Counted from the stretch's first letter, positions 32,916 to 44,488 are shown. The stretch is DNA of 64,000 nt from Incurvaria masculella (GCA_946894095.1 OX335641.1:5412501-5476500); one strand, 5' to 3'. Notes: generated by a model from the sequence alone, not told the origin. Numbers and translations: made by a program.

Positions 32916-33719
32916 TTTTAACAAAAAGAAAAAAAAATCCTGGGACAATGCGTAATTTTATGGAATTTTGCCAAACATTTTATAAGTGTCTATTTAGTAT
33001 AACGTTACCAATCAATTCATTCACTGGCATGGTAATCACTATGCTCATATTTTACCTATACGACACACACTCTGGATGGCAACCTTTGGTCTCTCCTGTA
33101 GAGCTCGCGTCCTCATTAGGTGTCGCTAGGGATGGATTCACAAACAGGAGAACACAAGTGATACGGCCAGTTAGCTGAACACGCCGCAGTCGACGCGTCG
33201 CAATAAACCGGCAGATCATTAAATACCAGCTCCGACATCATTGAGTTGTAAATAAATAAATAAAACGTCTACCTCACAAACGTTATTTATTTTATTATAG
33301 CTAGCGCATTCCGATATTGCTTTAATCACCAGCTAGGCCGAGGGGACATGTCGCTGCTAGTTCGTCATTTTCATTCTAGGCATCAGATATTGACATCGAA
33401 AAAAATTCTTACAAAGTTTCGTTTTTAAATACATAAAGATTTCTGGAATAATAAAAACATATTTGATCATTATTATGTCGAGCAAGCCCGGCTATCACAT
33501 GCTTTATACCTGATTTGATGGAATCCTCGGATCAATCAGTTTTAAATCTTTTTCGTCTTGCGTTTTGGTTTGGAGCTTTATGACGGGCCTACGCCCAGTA
33601 GAAAACGAGTTGGCAATCCTAGAAGCACCAGACATAGTTAGTGCAGTAGCCCTGGGTAGCCTATTAGACTCACCCCCCACTGCGTAGCATCTGATTGTCC
33701 AGTCAGTTGATTCCTGATA
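32916..33719. other. no gene seen; possible LINE tail
   Basis: Near 33060-33275 a CG-richer stretch ends in an (AAAT)n run (33251-33266), which resembles the 3' end of a LINE. The coding part was not recognisable. Confidence 0.35.
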
Positions 33720-34036
33720 CACAAATCCCCGCCCCGCTCATTCTGAGTTGGATAAGTGCATTTCGTCACGAACGAGAAATGCTCCATGGTACTAAGCCCA
33801 TGAAAAACTGTAAGTCCCTTTCTATCCTAGGCAGTAGCCTTAAACCCGCCCGGTTTGGTGTGGTACCATCGCATTGATGAAAAAAAAGTCAAAACGGCAA
33901 TGAAAAATATTCAGTGTTTTCTATTCAGTTCAATATAGCCGTGCTCATAAAGGGGAGGTCCTAGCATGGCACTTAGTACCTCCTAATCCGGTATGATGGG
34001 CTTATATCGTGACTGTATGTATTAGCCATCCATCCC
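33720..34036 (+). repeat. SINE family A, 5' truncated
   Basis: GATAAGTGCATTTCGTCACG, GCTCCATGGTACTAAGCCCA, AACTGTAAGTCCC, AACCCGCCCGG, ATGGTACCATCGCATTG-like body, TTTTCTATTCAGTTCAATAT, GCCGTGCTCATAAAGGGG and TATTAGCCATCCAT are in family order. The tRNA head is not recognisable. Confidence 0.85.
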
Positions 34037-34869
34037 AAAGAAAGAGTAAGAAACACAGCACTAGACTGAGATTTGAAACCTTATACACTTACACCGTGAA
34101 AGATGGAGCCACCTTACACTTACACTAGACCACTGTTTCCACAGACAGATGGCAGTGGAATAATATATTTACCAGAAAAGTCAATGGATAAGAAACAGGT
34201 TATAAATACCGACCAAGATATTGTACGTTCGCATATATCTTGCAGTAGTAAAAAATATTTCTATGCACATAATTTTTGGACCTATCCAATTTTATATCAC
34301 AGAAAAGATAGTTCATGAAATTTATTGTTGGCGCATTTGTAGATGTATGGCGCAACTCGGTAGGCACGACGAACGTGATGACGCTTACAAAAAAAATCTG
34401 AAACTGTGAAAATTATACTTGCCGTCCAGGTGCTTCTTAACATGTTGTTTGAAGGACCCCAGTATTATTATCATGATTTGTCATCCGTGTCCTGAGCAGG
34501 GAACAAAAGTCTTCTCACTATGTTGGCCAGGGTAACATTTTCAGTAGATGGATACGCGTGCAAAATCACTAAAGTAAAATAGGAATGGTCTCCTGTTCTA
34601 AAGATGTTACGATTCGGTTGTGACTGATGGTTTATGTGGGCCGACTTGAATTCCGCGTCAGTGATGCCTTTAGTTAAGGGTTCCGTGTTTCTCCTCAGGA
34701 ATATTATGTGCTTGTGTTGTAGAAATATATATATTGTTTAATCTGCTATTTGCATTTATATCGTATGTGTTCGAACTTCATAACATCTTAAACTAAACAT
34801 CATATTCTGTATTCTCCGGTGGCGTGATCTTTCAAGACCTTCCTTAAATTACATTTCATTACCGCTTTG
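34037..34869. other. no gene seen
   Basis: Non-coding; two overlapping short open frames (34103-34409 +) lack domains. Confidence 0.4.
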
Positions 34870-34958
34870 CTTCGATCATCTTTTATTCAATGCGATGGCA
34901 CTAACCTGCCGATTTGCCCGCTACCACCTAATTATTAAAGTAGGGATCTACCCTTTTA
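34870..34958 (-). repeat. SINE family A body fragment, antisense
   Basis: GATCATCTTTTATTCAATGC, GATGGCACTAACCTGCC and CGCTACCACCTAATTATTAA resemble the complement of the family body. Confidence 0.6.
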
Positions 34959-35605
34959 TGTCGCATTCGAACGAAAGTGAGAATCAACAGTCGAACATTT
35001 ACATAAACAATACCCGATCGCGCCCAGAAATGCTTAACCTCTATGATCGCATACCGAGGCATGGCGCCCCTCGTCTACCGGGACTGGCATATCTTCTCGA
35101 CGTGCACGGAATGAAATGCAATGGGACCACTTGTTTTATTTTTAATTGCTAAAACCCAGATATCAGAAATTGTTGTGATTGTTTCTTAGCAGAAACCAAT
35201 ATTTTTGGGTGCGTTTTTGTTTCGAGACTATAGAAAGGGGCTACGCAATGTAGAAGACTACAGTAGGGTTACCTAGGAGCACCATAGGGTGTAAACAAGT
35301 GCCCCAAAGTCAAGTAATCCAATGCGGCTGGCATTGCCGTGTGAAGGCTTGCATTCTATTGTATGCATATATGCATGCATTGTATAAGCATGTACGACTT
35401 ACCCTACTTCGCAGCAGCTGTTTGGCCAGTACCGAGGGAGTAAGAAACGCACAACCAAATGTAAGTAGAAACATTTACTAACATTAAGACCGAGAATATG
35501 AGAAGAAGAAGAAGAGAATGTGACATAATAATCCATCCTTTAAAACAACTGAAAACTTTTCTCTAAATACATATTATATTTACTTTCTGAAAATAAACTT
35601 AAGCA
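34959..35605. other. no gene seen
   Basis: Non-coding. A cluster of TGCAT motifs occurs at 35363-35385 (TATGCATATATGCATGCATT). Confidence 0.4.
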
Positions 35606-35610
35606 GTCTT

Positions 35611-35714
35611 ATTCAGAGTGAACCTGTCAAAACTTACTACGTGATTAGCACCGGACTAACAATACAAAAACCTGTTTAGTCCAGCGTATTAAAGTTAGTT
35701 CGGCCACCCTGAAT
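35611..35714. mobile_element. small putative MITE
   Basis: ATTCAGAGTG at the left and CACCCTGAAT at the right form a 10-bp inverted end with one mismatch. An inner stem GGACTAAC...GTTTAGTCC lies at 35653-35682. No coding potential. Confidence 0.45.
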
Positions 35715-35734
35715 ACGGATGTGAGTCAGTAAAG

Positions 35735-35890
35735 GAACTATTCGTTCTAATTATTCTCATTAAGGCTCCAACTGACTTTAGCGTTCAGCAAACAAACGAC
35801 AATGGCGATCTCCGGAAGCATTGAGCTTCCGTTAGGGTTCATTGTTGTATGCGCGTGAAAATCGAGCGCGACGAAGCGATATTTAGGTTT
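35735..35890. promoter_or_regulatory. unique block with homeodomain, SOX and ETS-like motifs
   Basis: TCTAATTATTCTCATTAAGG, AACAAACGACAATGGCG, TTCATTGTTG and CCGGAAGC lie within 150 bp. The block is more CG-rich than its surroundings and is not repetitive. Enhancer role is inference. Confidence 0.27.
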
Positions 35891-37030
35891 TGACCTGTAA
35901 AGTTACTTTCGAACGTTAATTAATATATTTTATCACGGTTATTAACTAGATAAATATGTGTTCTTGTACCACAAAAAATAAAATTGTCTAAATCATTCAT
36001 AGTTTCCAAGCGCCGGCTTGAAAACCGAGTACAAACAAATTTTTTTTTAAATAATATAAGCAACTTATTAAATCCGTTTTACGATCATACACCAAAACTT
36101 TAATATTTAGATTTTTCAACCGGTGTTTATGCTTGACCGACACTGAGATAAAATACAAATAAACCCAAAATGTTGGAGGTTAGCGTCATATGGAGCCTTA
36201 ATAATAGAAATGCTGCTTTTCAATACCTCTATCTGTCTATTCTTACCCACTTTTACTGTCAACCGTTAGAACAGTTTCGTATGTTGTGCCTGCCTCGTAT
36301 CAACTTGTGTACGTATCCTGAGAGGACAACCGCCGATGTGTTGCATACTGTTGCAACACGATACGTTGACGTTACACCATGCCATGGGAGCGAGCATGCA
36401 CGCCGAGCCAGAGGTGTGTTTTTAATTTAAAATATTTTCATCCAAGTATCAATGATCGGAAAGTCAATTATCGTTAAGAAGTTGTTGAAAAAAAACGTAA
36501 GTTTGCTGTTATTTTAGGATTCAATGTTTTCATTTGACAAACCCATTTTATATATTCATCCATGTTGTATTAAATTATTTGGTTTATTTACTTTTGTATT
36601 AATTTATTTGTATTGTTGCTTTGGTATGCGTTTATTAATATTGTTGATTCCTATGTTCAGTGCAATTGTGTGCAAATTTATAAGTCTACGAAAGACCCCG
36701 CTTCTCATAAGACAGGGAATCCTAGCATGAGAAGCAGGATTACTACACCATATACCAACCTAGCTATTGAATAGATATAAAATAAAATTAAAATAAAAGG
36801 GTATTATTAGGCTAAGTTTTTCGGTAAATAAAATAAAATTAGATGTGATAACAGCACGCCGTTTTCAGAAGGTATATGCAGAGAAGATAGAGCGCTATAG
36901 GGTACGAACACAGCATACTTCTTTCGATTTTTTTCATCCTTTCATACGTTCTTACCCGACCTTTTTGAAGTACTTCGTCATTCTGGTCGTGATAAATTCT
37001 CCTATGTATCCAGGTACAATAATTTTACTC
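35891..37030. other. no gene seen
   Basis: AT-rich, non-coding. GTGTTGCATACTGTTGCAAC near 36338-36359 belongs to an 8-bp inverted repeat (GTGTTGCA/TGCAACAC). Confidence 0.4.
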
Positions 37031-37411
37031 ACTTTTTTCATGTAACTGGACATGGATGGCTAATACCAAACTGAACATCAGATATTAGCCTAACACACCA
37101 CATGGGAACTAGGTTCCATGCCAGGACCTTACTTATATTGCTCGGCTACGTTTGAACTGGATGGAAAACACGGAAAATTTTCATTGCCGCTTCGACCACC
37201 GTTCATTCAATGCGTTTGTACCAACCCGGGTGGGACCCTACCACCTATTAAGTAAGGAAGGCGAGCTACAGTTTTACGTGGAATCCGAACCACGGCCAGC
37301 CTCAACGGTTGAAAATAGTCACCCTTCAGAACCCAACCGCGCTCAGAGGTGTTTACCCAGCTTATCGAATCGCAAGGCGTCCGCATCGGGTACCGAGACT
37401 GACACTTCTGC
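37031..37411 (-). repeat. chimeric SINE: family C head with family A body, antisense
   Basis: On the minus strand, GACGCCTTGCGATTCGATAA and GCTGGGTAAACACCTCTGAG come first. These are followed by TTTCAACCGTTGAGGCTGGC and then the family A body (GTAAAACTGTAGCTC, GGTGGTAGGGTCCC, ACCCGGGTTGGTACAAACGC, TTTTCCATCCAGTTCAAACG) and tail TGGTATTAGCCATCCATG. Confidence 0.87.
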
Positions 37412-37758
37412 TTTGTGAGTTCTTCTGATTCGCTGATTTGCTACTTTGTGCCGGAGGGGCTAACCCTAGATCTATTTAATTCCACTCATGAATGAACATT
37501 TTTTTTACATTCTTAAACATTAATAAATTTTAGTGATCTAGCGCTCAATTTAAATATTTTAATTTCACACTCATAAATAACACATTAACCTCAGCGCTCA
37601 TCTAATAACATATTAAATTCATTCTTATGAAGGCTTAGATAAAATGTTTCAAGTTACCCCTATTGGCCTCTTGTGTTGAAAACCACGGGTCCCATACCGA
37701 GGCCTTGTACCTCTTTGACCTTGACTTGTGAAATTATTATCTTAGGGATAGCCGTTTC
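37412..37758. other. no gene seen
   Basis: AT-rich non-coding interval between two SINEs. Confidence 0.4.
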
Positions 37759-37759
37759 G

Positions 37760-37930
37760 GGCGGCTCGTAGCCTAGTGGCGCGGGGACTGGCCTAGCGTA
37801 CCAGAGGTCTGTGTTCAATTCCTCGCCCTGACATGCACCACTTTCTTTCTCTTTATGAGTACGATAGGTTCATTTCGTCACGAGTGCGAGCTGCTACATG
37901 GTTCGGAATCTATGTAAAACTGTAGGTCTT
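37760..37930 (+). repeat. SINE family A, 5' half
   Basis: GGCGGCTCGTAGCCTAGTGG, with A box and then GGTTCAATTCCTCG-like B box (ends near 37830), followed by CACTTTCTTTCTCTTTATGA, TTCATTTCGTCACGAGTGCG and CGGAATCTATGTAAAACTGT. The copy stops abruptly at about 37930, which is unusual because most copies lose the 5' rather than the 3' part. Confidence 0.85.
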
Positions 37931-38087
37931 CAGTCGTTTCGAGCTGATCGTTCAGTCCGTTGTCAAACGTCGGAGAATGACTATACTGCCGCCGCGTGAA
38001 AAGCCGTTAGTTTTCAAACATGTTCAGCGACCGCGGTAATCTCAAAAGTATCATAGTTGTATAGTTACATTATAGTTACAGGAATAG

Positions 38088-38223
38088 CAGGCTTATTCCT
38101 TAAATTCCGTAATCAGGAATCAGGAATTCTGTGTCCAGAAAACCGCTTTTGTAGCGATTTCCAAGCGATTTTTTCGACTCATGATTCCTGCTTTCTGATT
38201 ACGGAATTCCAAGAATAGGCTTG
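38088..38223. mobile_element. 136-bp foldback MITE
   Basis: CAGGCTTATTCCTTAAATTC plus CGTAATCAG pairs with the right arm ending GAATAGGCTTG. ATTCCGTAATCAG and its exact inverse CTGATTACGGAAT are the core. A further GGAATC/GATTCC match extends the stem. No coding sequence. Confidence 0.75.
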
Positions 38224-39342
38224 AAGTAATCTAAAAAGAAGCACAAGGAAGAACGCTTCTGGTTTCTGATGTCTAAGACTGCGGGTTCGAATGCTAGGGT
38301 ATACCTCGTTGTTTGTGATAATAAGTAAGTGTAAAGAAGAATTCTAAACATATGTCGTATATTTGAATGTTAATTAACTTTCATTTTTAATTTCAAATGA
38401 CAATTTGTTTTCATATATCCATCCTTTTTTTTAAAGAATAAAGAAATAGCACCACATAGAAAACGGCTCATCCGGCCCTAGGAATCACTCCCGCGACACA
38501 GCTTCGTGTACGCTGTTCGATTCTGCTCCAAAGGACAATGTCAATTTGAAAAGGGGAGCTGAAGATGAACGTTAAGATTGGAATGTTACCGAAAAATGCC
38601 TAAATTGTTAGCATTTCAAATTAATATGGAGATTTATGGTTTGATTGTTTCTTTGCCGGAAGATTGCATTAAAATGTTTGCTAAATTAAATGGTATATTG
38701 ATTTCCGATTGTGCCACAAGAACCGCGATTATGCAAGTTTCCAACGGATGTCGCTCACATCAAGCTATTTTAATTTCCTTTGTTGACATGTTTAATAACT
38801 GTATGAAAAAATATTGCTTCATTAACATTACTTAAACAATATTTACGTAATCACATATTTTGAGTAAAGCATGTTAAAGTCAAAAAATTAAGAGACCTAT
38901 ACTTTTCACCCATACGGAGCAGGTAAAATACATTAGACCCGATGTGATTTTCAAAAATGTATATCTATAGTTTTCCATCGTACGGAAATTTTAAATATAT
39001 CAATTATAATGTGATTAAATATTAACAAACGAAGTGCGCTTGTTTCATAGATGAAAAGTCAAGTTGACAGCACTTTTTTCGCCTATACAAGAATGGGCTT
39101 ACTCCTTTGCGCTTGTGATAATTTTACCTATTAAGTAAATTGGCTTAATAAGACTCGATCCAAAAAAAATATTTTTGGTAATAAAAAATGAACTGAAACC
39201 TCAGTTTTTGCAAACCCTTCGAGACTTGTAGACCTCAACACTTGAATGATATTTAAATTGAACGCAGTTTTGATTAATGTGAATATATATATACAAATAG
39301 TTATTGGCTTGCTGACATGATTTTAAATCAGGATACTGAGCC
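38224..39342. other. no gene seen
   Basis: AT-rich. The 85-codon frame at 38578-38835 (+) has no recognised domain and is not supported as a gene. Confidence 0.4.
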
Positions 39343-39686
39343 GGTAGTCTAAGTTGTCACCTAAATTGGCGTTACGGCAAACCGATCGACTGGCGTTTTC
39401 AAATGTATGGAGAAATTGAAGAGCGCGCGCAGCGGGCGTTAAGCGAACTAACATTTGCGAGTCCGAGCTTGATTTGACAGCTTACTCAACGTTGCCGTAA
39501 ATACGTCGACGTTGCCGGTTACGTCCACTCCGCGTTTTCATACAAATCGGAAGTCCGCGTTTGACTTTGACAGCTTTAAGAAGTAAGACCACAGAATATC
39601 TAGTAAAAACTTGTATGGAGTTTGGAGAAAACGCCAGTCGATCGGTTTGCCGTAAACGCCAATTTCGGTGAGAACTCAGACTGCCC
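39343..39686. mobile_element. 344-bp MITE with roughly 60-bp inverted ends
   Basis: The left arm holds CACCTAAATTGGCGTTACGG, CAAACCGATCGACTGGCG. The right arm is the inverse: CGCCAGTCGATCGGTTTGCC, GTAAACGCCAATTTCGGTGA. A partial second copy of the left end is at 60359. Central part is CG-rich without a credible gene. Confidence 0.85.
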
Positions 39687-40334
39687 ACTCTGTTTATCTT
39701 ACCTATTTGAATACATTCCGGTAAATTAAGCTGTAAAAGTGTACTGTATTTTGGAAAACTTTGAATAACTTGTCATTATTTTTGTGCATAGATGGCGTTA
39801 ACAGCGGCGTAGCCACTAAACTTATACTTAATACTTTTGGAAGTAACATGTAATAATATCACAATATTATCTAGTACTCACGTTTAATCACTAATTTATT
39901 CTACGTATGCTTCTCTATTTTTCTTTTTGTTAACTACTGTCTCTTGAACAAATGTTCCTAATTTTTTCTAGCAAAATATTTTGCGTTGCCATACATAGTT
40001 TCCTTAAGGATGTTCCGACCCATACAATGTTTTTTTTACACAGAACGCAAAAAGTATTGCACTTTGAGGCACGAATTCGTCAAAAATATTAAATATAGCC
40101 ATAGTAGTTGCAGCGAAAACATATTCACAATTTCAGGTTTAATGGTTTCGTTGTAATTGCCGATTAGAAGTTTAACACCGTTAGATGGCGCTGTTAAATA
40201 AAAATTGTATTTAAATAAATTGTAACAAAACCAATAATCCTGAAATTGTGAAATTGTTTTCGTTGCAAGTAATATGACTATATTAAACTTTTATTATTAA
40301 TTCGTGGCTTAAAGTGCAATACTTTTTGCGTTAT

Positions 40335-42127
40335 GGGACATTTCACGTGAAGCGGACAGGGAAAAAAAATTGAGGTTCTGAAAATCGACCACATTCGGGC
40401 CATTTGTACTTCTAGTAGGTATGAATGTGTACGCAAAATATTTTTTTTGTATAGTGTATATTTACCAAGTTATAGGTTTCAAAAGAATTGTCGTTGATTG
40501 GTACTACATTTTTTCGAAAGTAATTTTTCGAATATAACAAATCTACTATAAAATATTTTACATAGCGATACATATTAAAAATATACTGTTCTTTTTGACA
40601 GTAAAAAAAAATTAAAAAATTAAAAAAAAATTAATGGCCAAAACCGGAAGTAAACTTTTCAAACCAGAATTACAGTCACTTCGACCAATTTTTTTTAAAT
40701 TTTTTTTCTTTCAAAATATAGCTTAAATGATAATGAAAGTACACTAGACAATTTAAAATGGGATCTCTATTAGTTTAGGAGATACGTTGAATAATATACA
40801 CCCGCGTCGCAAGGGGCGTCATATGTAGCGCTTGCAAGGTTGAGCAGTTTGCGCGATATTGCAACTTTATTAATATTTTATATCGTTTTAGCGTATATTT
40901 AACCTCATTTAATGATATGAAATATTTTTTATTAATATAATATAATATAAATATAACTACATAGTACAAATATAAGTTAATAATATATTATAAAGAAAAA
41001 ACGTTTTTGGAGCAGTAGAAAAGTTTTATTATTTGCGAAACGTGACTAATAGCGCCATCTGTTAGGTCAACGGAGGAGATTCAGTCAAAAGTCGTTTCCT
41101 GCAGGAGGTACATACGTAAAGATCTTGTGAAAAACTCCACTTTTGAGCTAAACATTTAGATATTTTCCTTAAATTTTTAAATTTTCGATGAAGTACCAAG
41201 TGAAATGGGTTAAAACATCGATCACCGTACGGCGCCATTAATAATAACAACTGTCACAGATTAAAACGTGCACAAGTAGCTGAGCGGTTAAAGCAACACT
41301 AAAGTTTAAGTTACGAAACCGCTAGGCGTCATACTTCTATCTCTTTCTTGTAGATAGGTTTGACTCTATCTGAGACAAAAAAGTACTACACGTTACTAAC
41401 AGATGGCGCTATTAGTCACGTTTCGCAAATAATAAAACTTTTCTACTGCTCCAAAAACGTTTTTTCTTTATAATATATTATTAACTTATATTTGTACTAT
41501 GTAGTTATATTTATATTATATTATATTCATCAAAATTATTTCATATCATTAAATGAGGTTAAATATATGCTAAAACGATATAAAATATTAATAAAGTTGC
41601 AATATCGCGCAAACTGCTCAACCTTGCAAGCGCTACATATGACGCCCCTTGCGACGCGGGTGTATATTATTCAACGTATCTCCTAAACTAATAGAGATCC
41701 CATTTTAAATTTTCTAGTGTACTTTCATTATCATTTAAGCTATATTTTGAAAGAAAAAAAAATTTAAAAAAAAATGGTCGAAGTGACTGTAATTCTGGTT
41801 TGAAAAGTTTACTTCCGGTTTTGGCCATTAATTTTTTTTTAATTTTTTAATTTTTTTTTACTGTCAAAAAGAACAGTATATTTTTTATATGTATCGCTAT
41901 GTAAAATATTTTATAGTAGATTTGTTATATTCGAAAAATTACTTTCGAAAAATTGTAGTACCAATCAACGACAATTCTTTTGAAACCTATAACTTGGTAA
42001 ATATACACTATACAAAAAAAATATTTTGCGTACACATTCATACCTACTAGAAGTACAAATGGGCCGAATGTGGTCGATTTTCAGAACCTCACTTTTTTTT
42101 CCCTGTCCGCTTCACGTGAAATGTCCC
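40335..42127. mobile_element. 1793-bp foldback element with 731-bp arms
   Basis: Left arm 40335-41065 and right arm 41396-42127 are near-exact reverse complements, starting GGGACATTTCACGTGAAGCG and ending with its inverse. TTAT lies on both sides (40331-40334, 42128-42131) as a 4-bp target duplication. The loop is 330 bp (41066-41395). The mirrored open frames (64 codons) at 40775-40969 and 41492-41686 are products of the inverted repeat, not genes. No transposase. The superfamily is not recognised: a TTAT duplication with GGGACATTT ends fits no family I know well. Confidence 0.93.
41277..41367 (+). other. Pol III A/B-box-like sequences in the foldback loop
   Basis: TAGCTGAGCGGTTAAAGC at 41277 matches the start of a tRNA-Ser-like D arm (A box TAGCTGAGCGG). 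GGTTTGACTCT at 41357-41367 resembles a B box. Spacing (80 bp start to start) is longer than in normal tRNAs. It may be a decayed tRNA or SINE head carried in the loop. Confidence 0.35.
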
Positions 42128-42169
42128 TTATGTGTGCAAACAACTTTATATGGGTCGGAACAGCCTTAA

Positions 42170-42390
42170 GCACCAAGTAGCCTCCAGGCACAATCATGCT
42201 TAGCAAATAAATAAAAATAAATAATAAATAATAACAAAATAAATAATAAATGGGTTCTTGCAAATAAAATAGTAAAGGCGCTTCTGGTACAGTTAAAAAT
42301 ATTATTATTCCCTGACTGAGGGCACCGCACACGTCCGTATCCTGTCGTAAGAATTCATTCACAGCTTTTTTTACTCCCAATACCTGTGTC
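42170..42390. other. no gene seen; A/T-rich simple sequence
   Basis: (AAATAAT)-like low-complexity sequence at 42205-42255, otherwise non-coding. Confidence 0.4.
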
Positions 42391-42394
42391 CCTT

Positions 42395-42645
42395 CCGTCC
42401 CGAAAACTATCAATTACCAAGCACAACAAGGAACGCGGCGCGAGGCGACACAAAAAACAAATTCTTTCGGAATTTCGGCTATTTATGGGGCATAATGGAT
42501 ACAGTAAGATAATGGGAAGCGGTGCCAAGCTGTCTGGAGTGGCTGCGTGTGTGCGTGTGTGTCGTCTGTGAGGGTGCGGGCGTGTGGGTGACGTGGATGG
42601 AGAGTTCTCCAGTCTTCGTCTCAAGTGCGGTCGATTTCACCGGAT
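42395..42645. promoter_or_regulatory. GC-richer unique block with TG repeat
   Basis: Contains GGCGCGAGGCGAC, ATTTATGGGGCATAATGG (homeodomain/Cdx-like TTTATGG), and a (GTGTGC)-type run at 42546-42565. It is non-repetitive in the window. Open frames on both strands show no domains. Confidence 0.22.
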
Positions 42646-43574
42646 GGATATACATTTTTCACGAGAATGTTATATTAAAGTTTTGATTACTCTTTGCAGA
42701 CTTGTGCAAGCTATCTGAAGGGTTTTGATTTTAATAGTCTTAGCCGTTCAATACCTCTTTGTTAAATCGTTGAAGAAATATTTAAAATGTTTGCATAATT
42801 TATTTCCCTGATTACCTAATCAGATTAATGTTTTTAAATATGTAAATATCATATTGTTGGAAAGATTAATCAATCATTTAATAAGAATCAAAATATGAAT
42901 AAGCATCAATGTAGGTACGTAATTTAATTAACTGTGGTAGATTAAATTATAAATATTTGTAGGTTTTAAATCTATAGTCAAATGTTCAAACTGGATAAAA
43001 TCAACGAATTTTCAAATTCACTAATATGCTTTCCATCGCTCTACCCACCGAAATTGATAGTACCTATATATATATAGTAGTATGTCTACGGAGAAAAGAG
43101 TCTTTTAAGAGATGTCTACGGGTAAAGTGCAGTAGCCATGTATTGTAATAAATAATATTTAAATACATAAACATTTTCTTATCATATTTGGGTAGGTAAG
43201 TTTGATTAATTTAATCGATGCTCCGCTGCAGAGGTTAGGCCTCCTCTATAGCGCGATTGCATATAACCAATTATATAACATTTGTAAATTTTTCAAAGTC
43301 ATGGTCAATACTAATAAATCGCGTATTATTTATGAATAAAATTAGCTTTCATTAGGTTTTAATCTTTAATATAAGAGGCATAAACTCTTACTACCAGGGT
43401 CTGTAGCATTATACTGAGACAAATTTACATTTGCTTCCAAATCAATCAAGAAATGTATTTCAAACAAGATTACCCGGGTTACTGTCGACAAAAAATCAAA
43501 GACATTAACTCGTACAATAACATTCATAATTTCATGTATTTTAATGGATACGACATTTTACCGTTATCTCATTA
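42646..43574. other. no gene seen
   Basis: AT-rich non-coding. GTCTACGG occurs twice near 43085 and 43114. Confidence 0.4.
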
Positions 43575-43707
43575 ATTTGAGTTTCAGCGACATCTACTAA
43601 CATCTAAAATCAGAAAAAGATCGAAAGATCACGACCAAAAACTTTCAAAGATTATTTTCAAAATCTGATTACAAGGCTGCAAATGTAGATGTCGCTGAAA
43701 CTCGAAT
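43575..43707. mobile_element. 133-bp foldback MITE
   Basis: ATTTGAGTTTCAGCGACATC (from 43575) pairs with the inverse at 43686-43707 in 21 of 22 positions; the loop is 89 bp. Related sequence (ATGTAGATGTTGTTG, AAACTCAAATTGAG) near 44350-44385 looks like a decayed end of a second copy. Confidence 0.7.
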
Positions 43708-43859
43708 GAACATTATAACATGTTTATGTAGAGTCTTTCCATTGAGCAAGTACCTACGCAAGCGTCAGACAGATCTTTCGAAATCACACAAAAGATACCA
43801 GAAATATTCCAACAGACAACTGATGAAAAGTAGAGAACTCAATGATCAGAAATAAACCC

Positions 43860-44180
43860 AACATCCGCCATTTCGTCAAATAAACGGCGATTAAATTATA
43901 AACTTTCGCAACGAGCCGACTCATAATCAAAATATTGAAACATTCGAGCCATTAAACACAATTGCGCCGCGGTAATTAAATTTGAAATGAAGTGAAAAAC
44001 TATAATTCTTCATTATACGGGGAGCGCCGATAGTGAGGGGCCTGCTTTGGCATATTTGTTCTAATGGGATTAATGTTACTTCTATTTAGGGCACTACCAA
44101 TGCGAGGGTCGCAAGTAGGGGGAAGTCGCGGGCTTTTGATTAAAAATATCATGTGTGGCCATTTCGTATCCAATCGTAAG
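43860..44180. promoter_or_regulatory. unique block dense in homeodomain sites
   Basis: ACGGCGATTAAATTATAAAC, GCCATTAAACACAATTGCG, CGGTAATTAAATTTG, GGGATTAATGTTAC and TTTTGATTAAAAAT occur in 300 bp, mixed with CG-containing segments. GGATTAA fits Otx/Gsc-type sites, and the others fit general homeodomain cores. No coding evidence. Enhancer role is inferred. Confidence 0.3.
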
Positions 44181-44384
44181 TGCGTATGTGGATGAAAAGT
44201 TTCTTTATTCAATTAAATTGCTTGGATTTGCCTTTTGAAAACGAGGTAATGTGTTGTGGTATGTGGGTTCCAGCACAGACCTGCTCTGTGGTTCCAGCAC
44301 TTAAAAATAAGTGTTTTTCTGATTATTTTCAAGACCTGATTACAATACTTCAATGTAGATGTTGTTGTATAAACTCAAATTGAG

Positions 44385-44488
44385 AACTCCACGTAAAACT
44401 GTACCAACTGTTTTACTGTGTAAATCACTAGGTCGTAAGGTTTATCCCGCCCGGGTTAGTACCATCTCAATGAATGAACGATGGTCTC
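44385..44488 (+). repeat. SINE family A body fragment
   Basis: CTCCACGTAAAACTGTACC, TATCCCGCCCGGGTTAGTAC and CAATGAATGAACGATGGTC match the body. Confidence 0.7.

Larger units (their letters stand above)
40008..42165. mobile_element. TTAA foldback MITE interrupted by a second foldback element
   Basis: TTAA at 40004-40007 and 42166-42169 flanks GGATGTTCCGACCC and its inverse GGGTCGGAACAGCC. The left 327 bases and right 34 bases are collinear with the uninterrupted copy at 16097. The interruption is at the equivalent of TTTTGCGTT|TGTGT in the right arm. Confidence 0.92.

Noticed and set aside
34103..34409. Two overlapping plus-strand frames
   Set aside because: No domain, no codon character, adjacent to a decayed SINE; chance frames.
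38578..38835. 85-codon plus-strand frame
   Set aside because: No recognised domain, no splice or start context, and surrounded by AT-rich non-coding DNA.
40775..41686. Two almost identical 64-codon frames on opposite strands
   Set aside because: They are the two arms of the giant inverted repeat; identity comes from the foldback, not from a duplicated gene.
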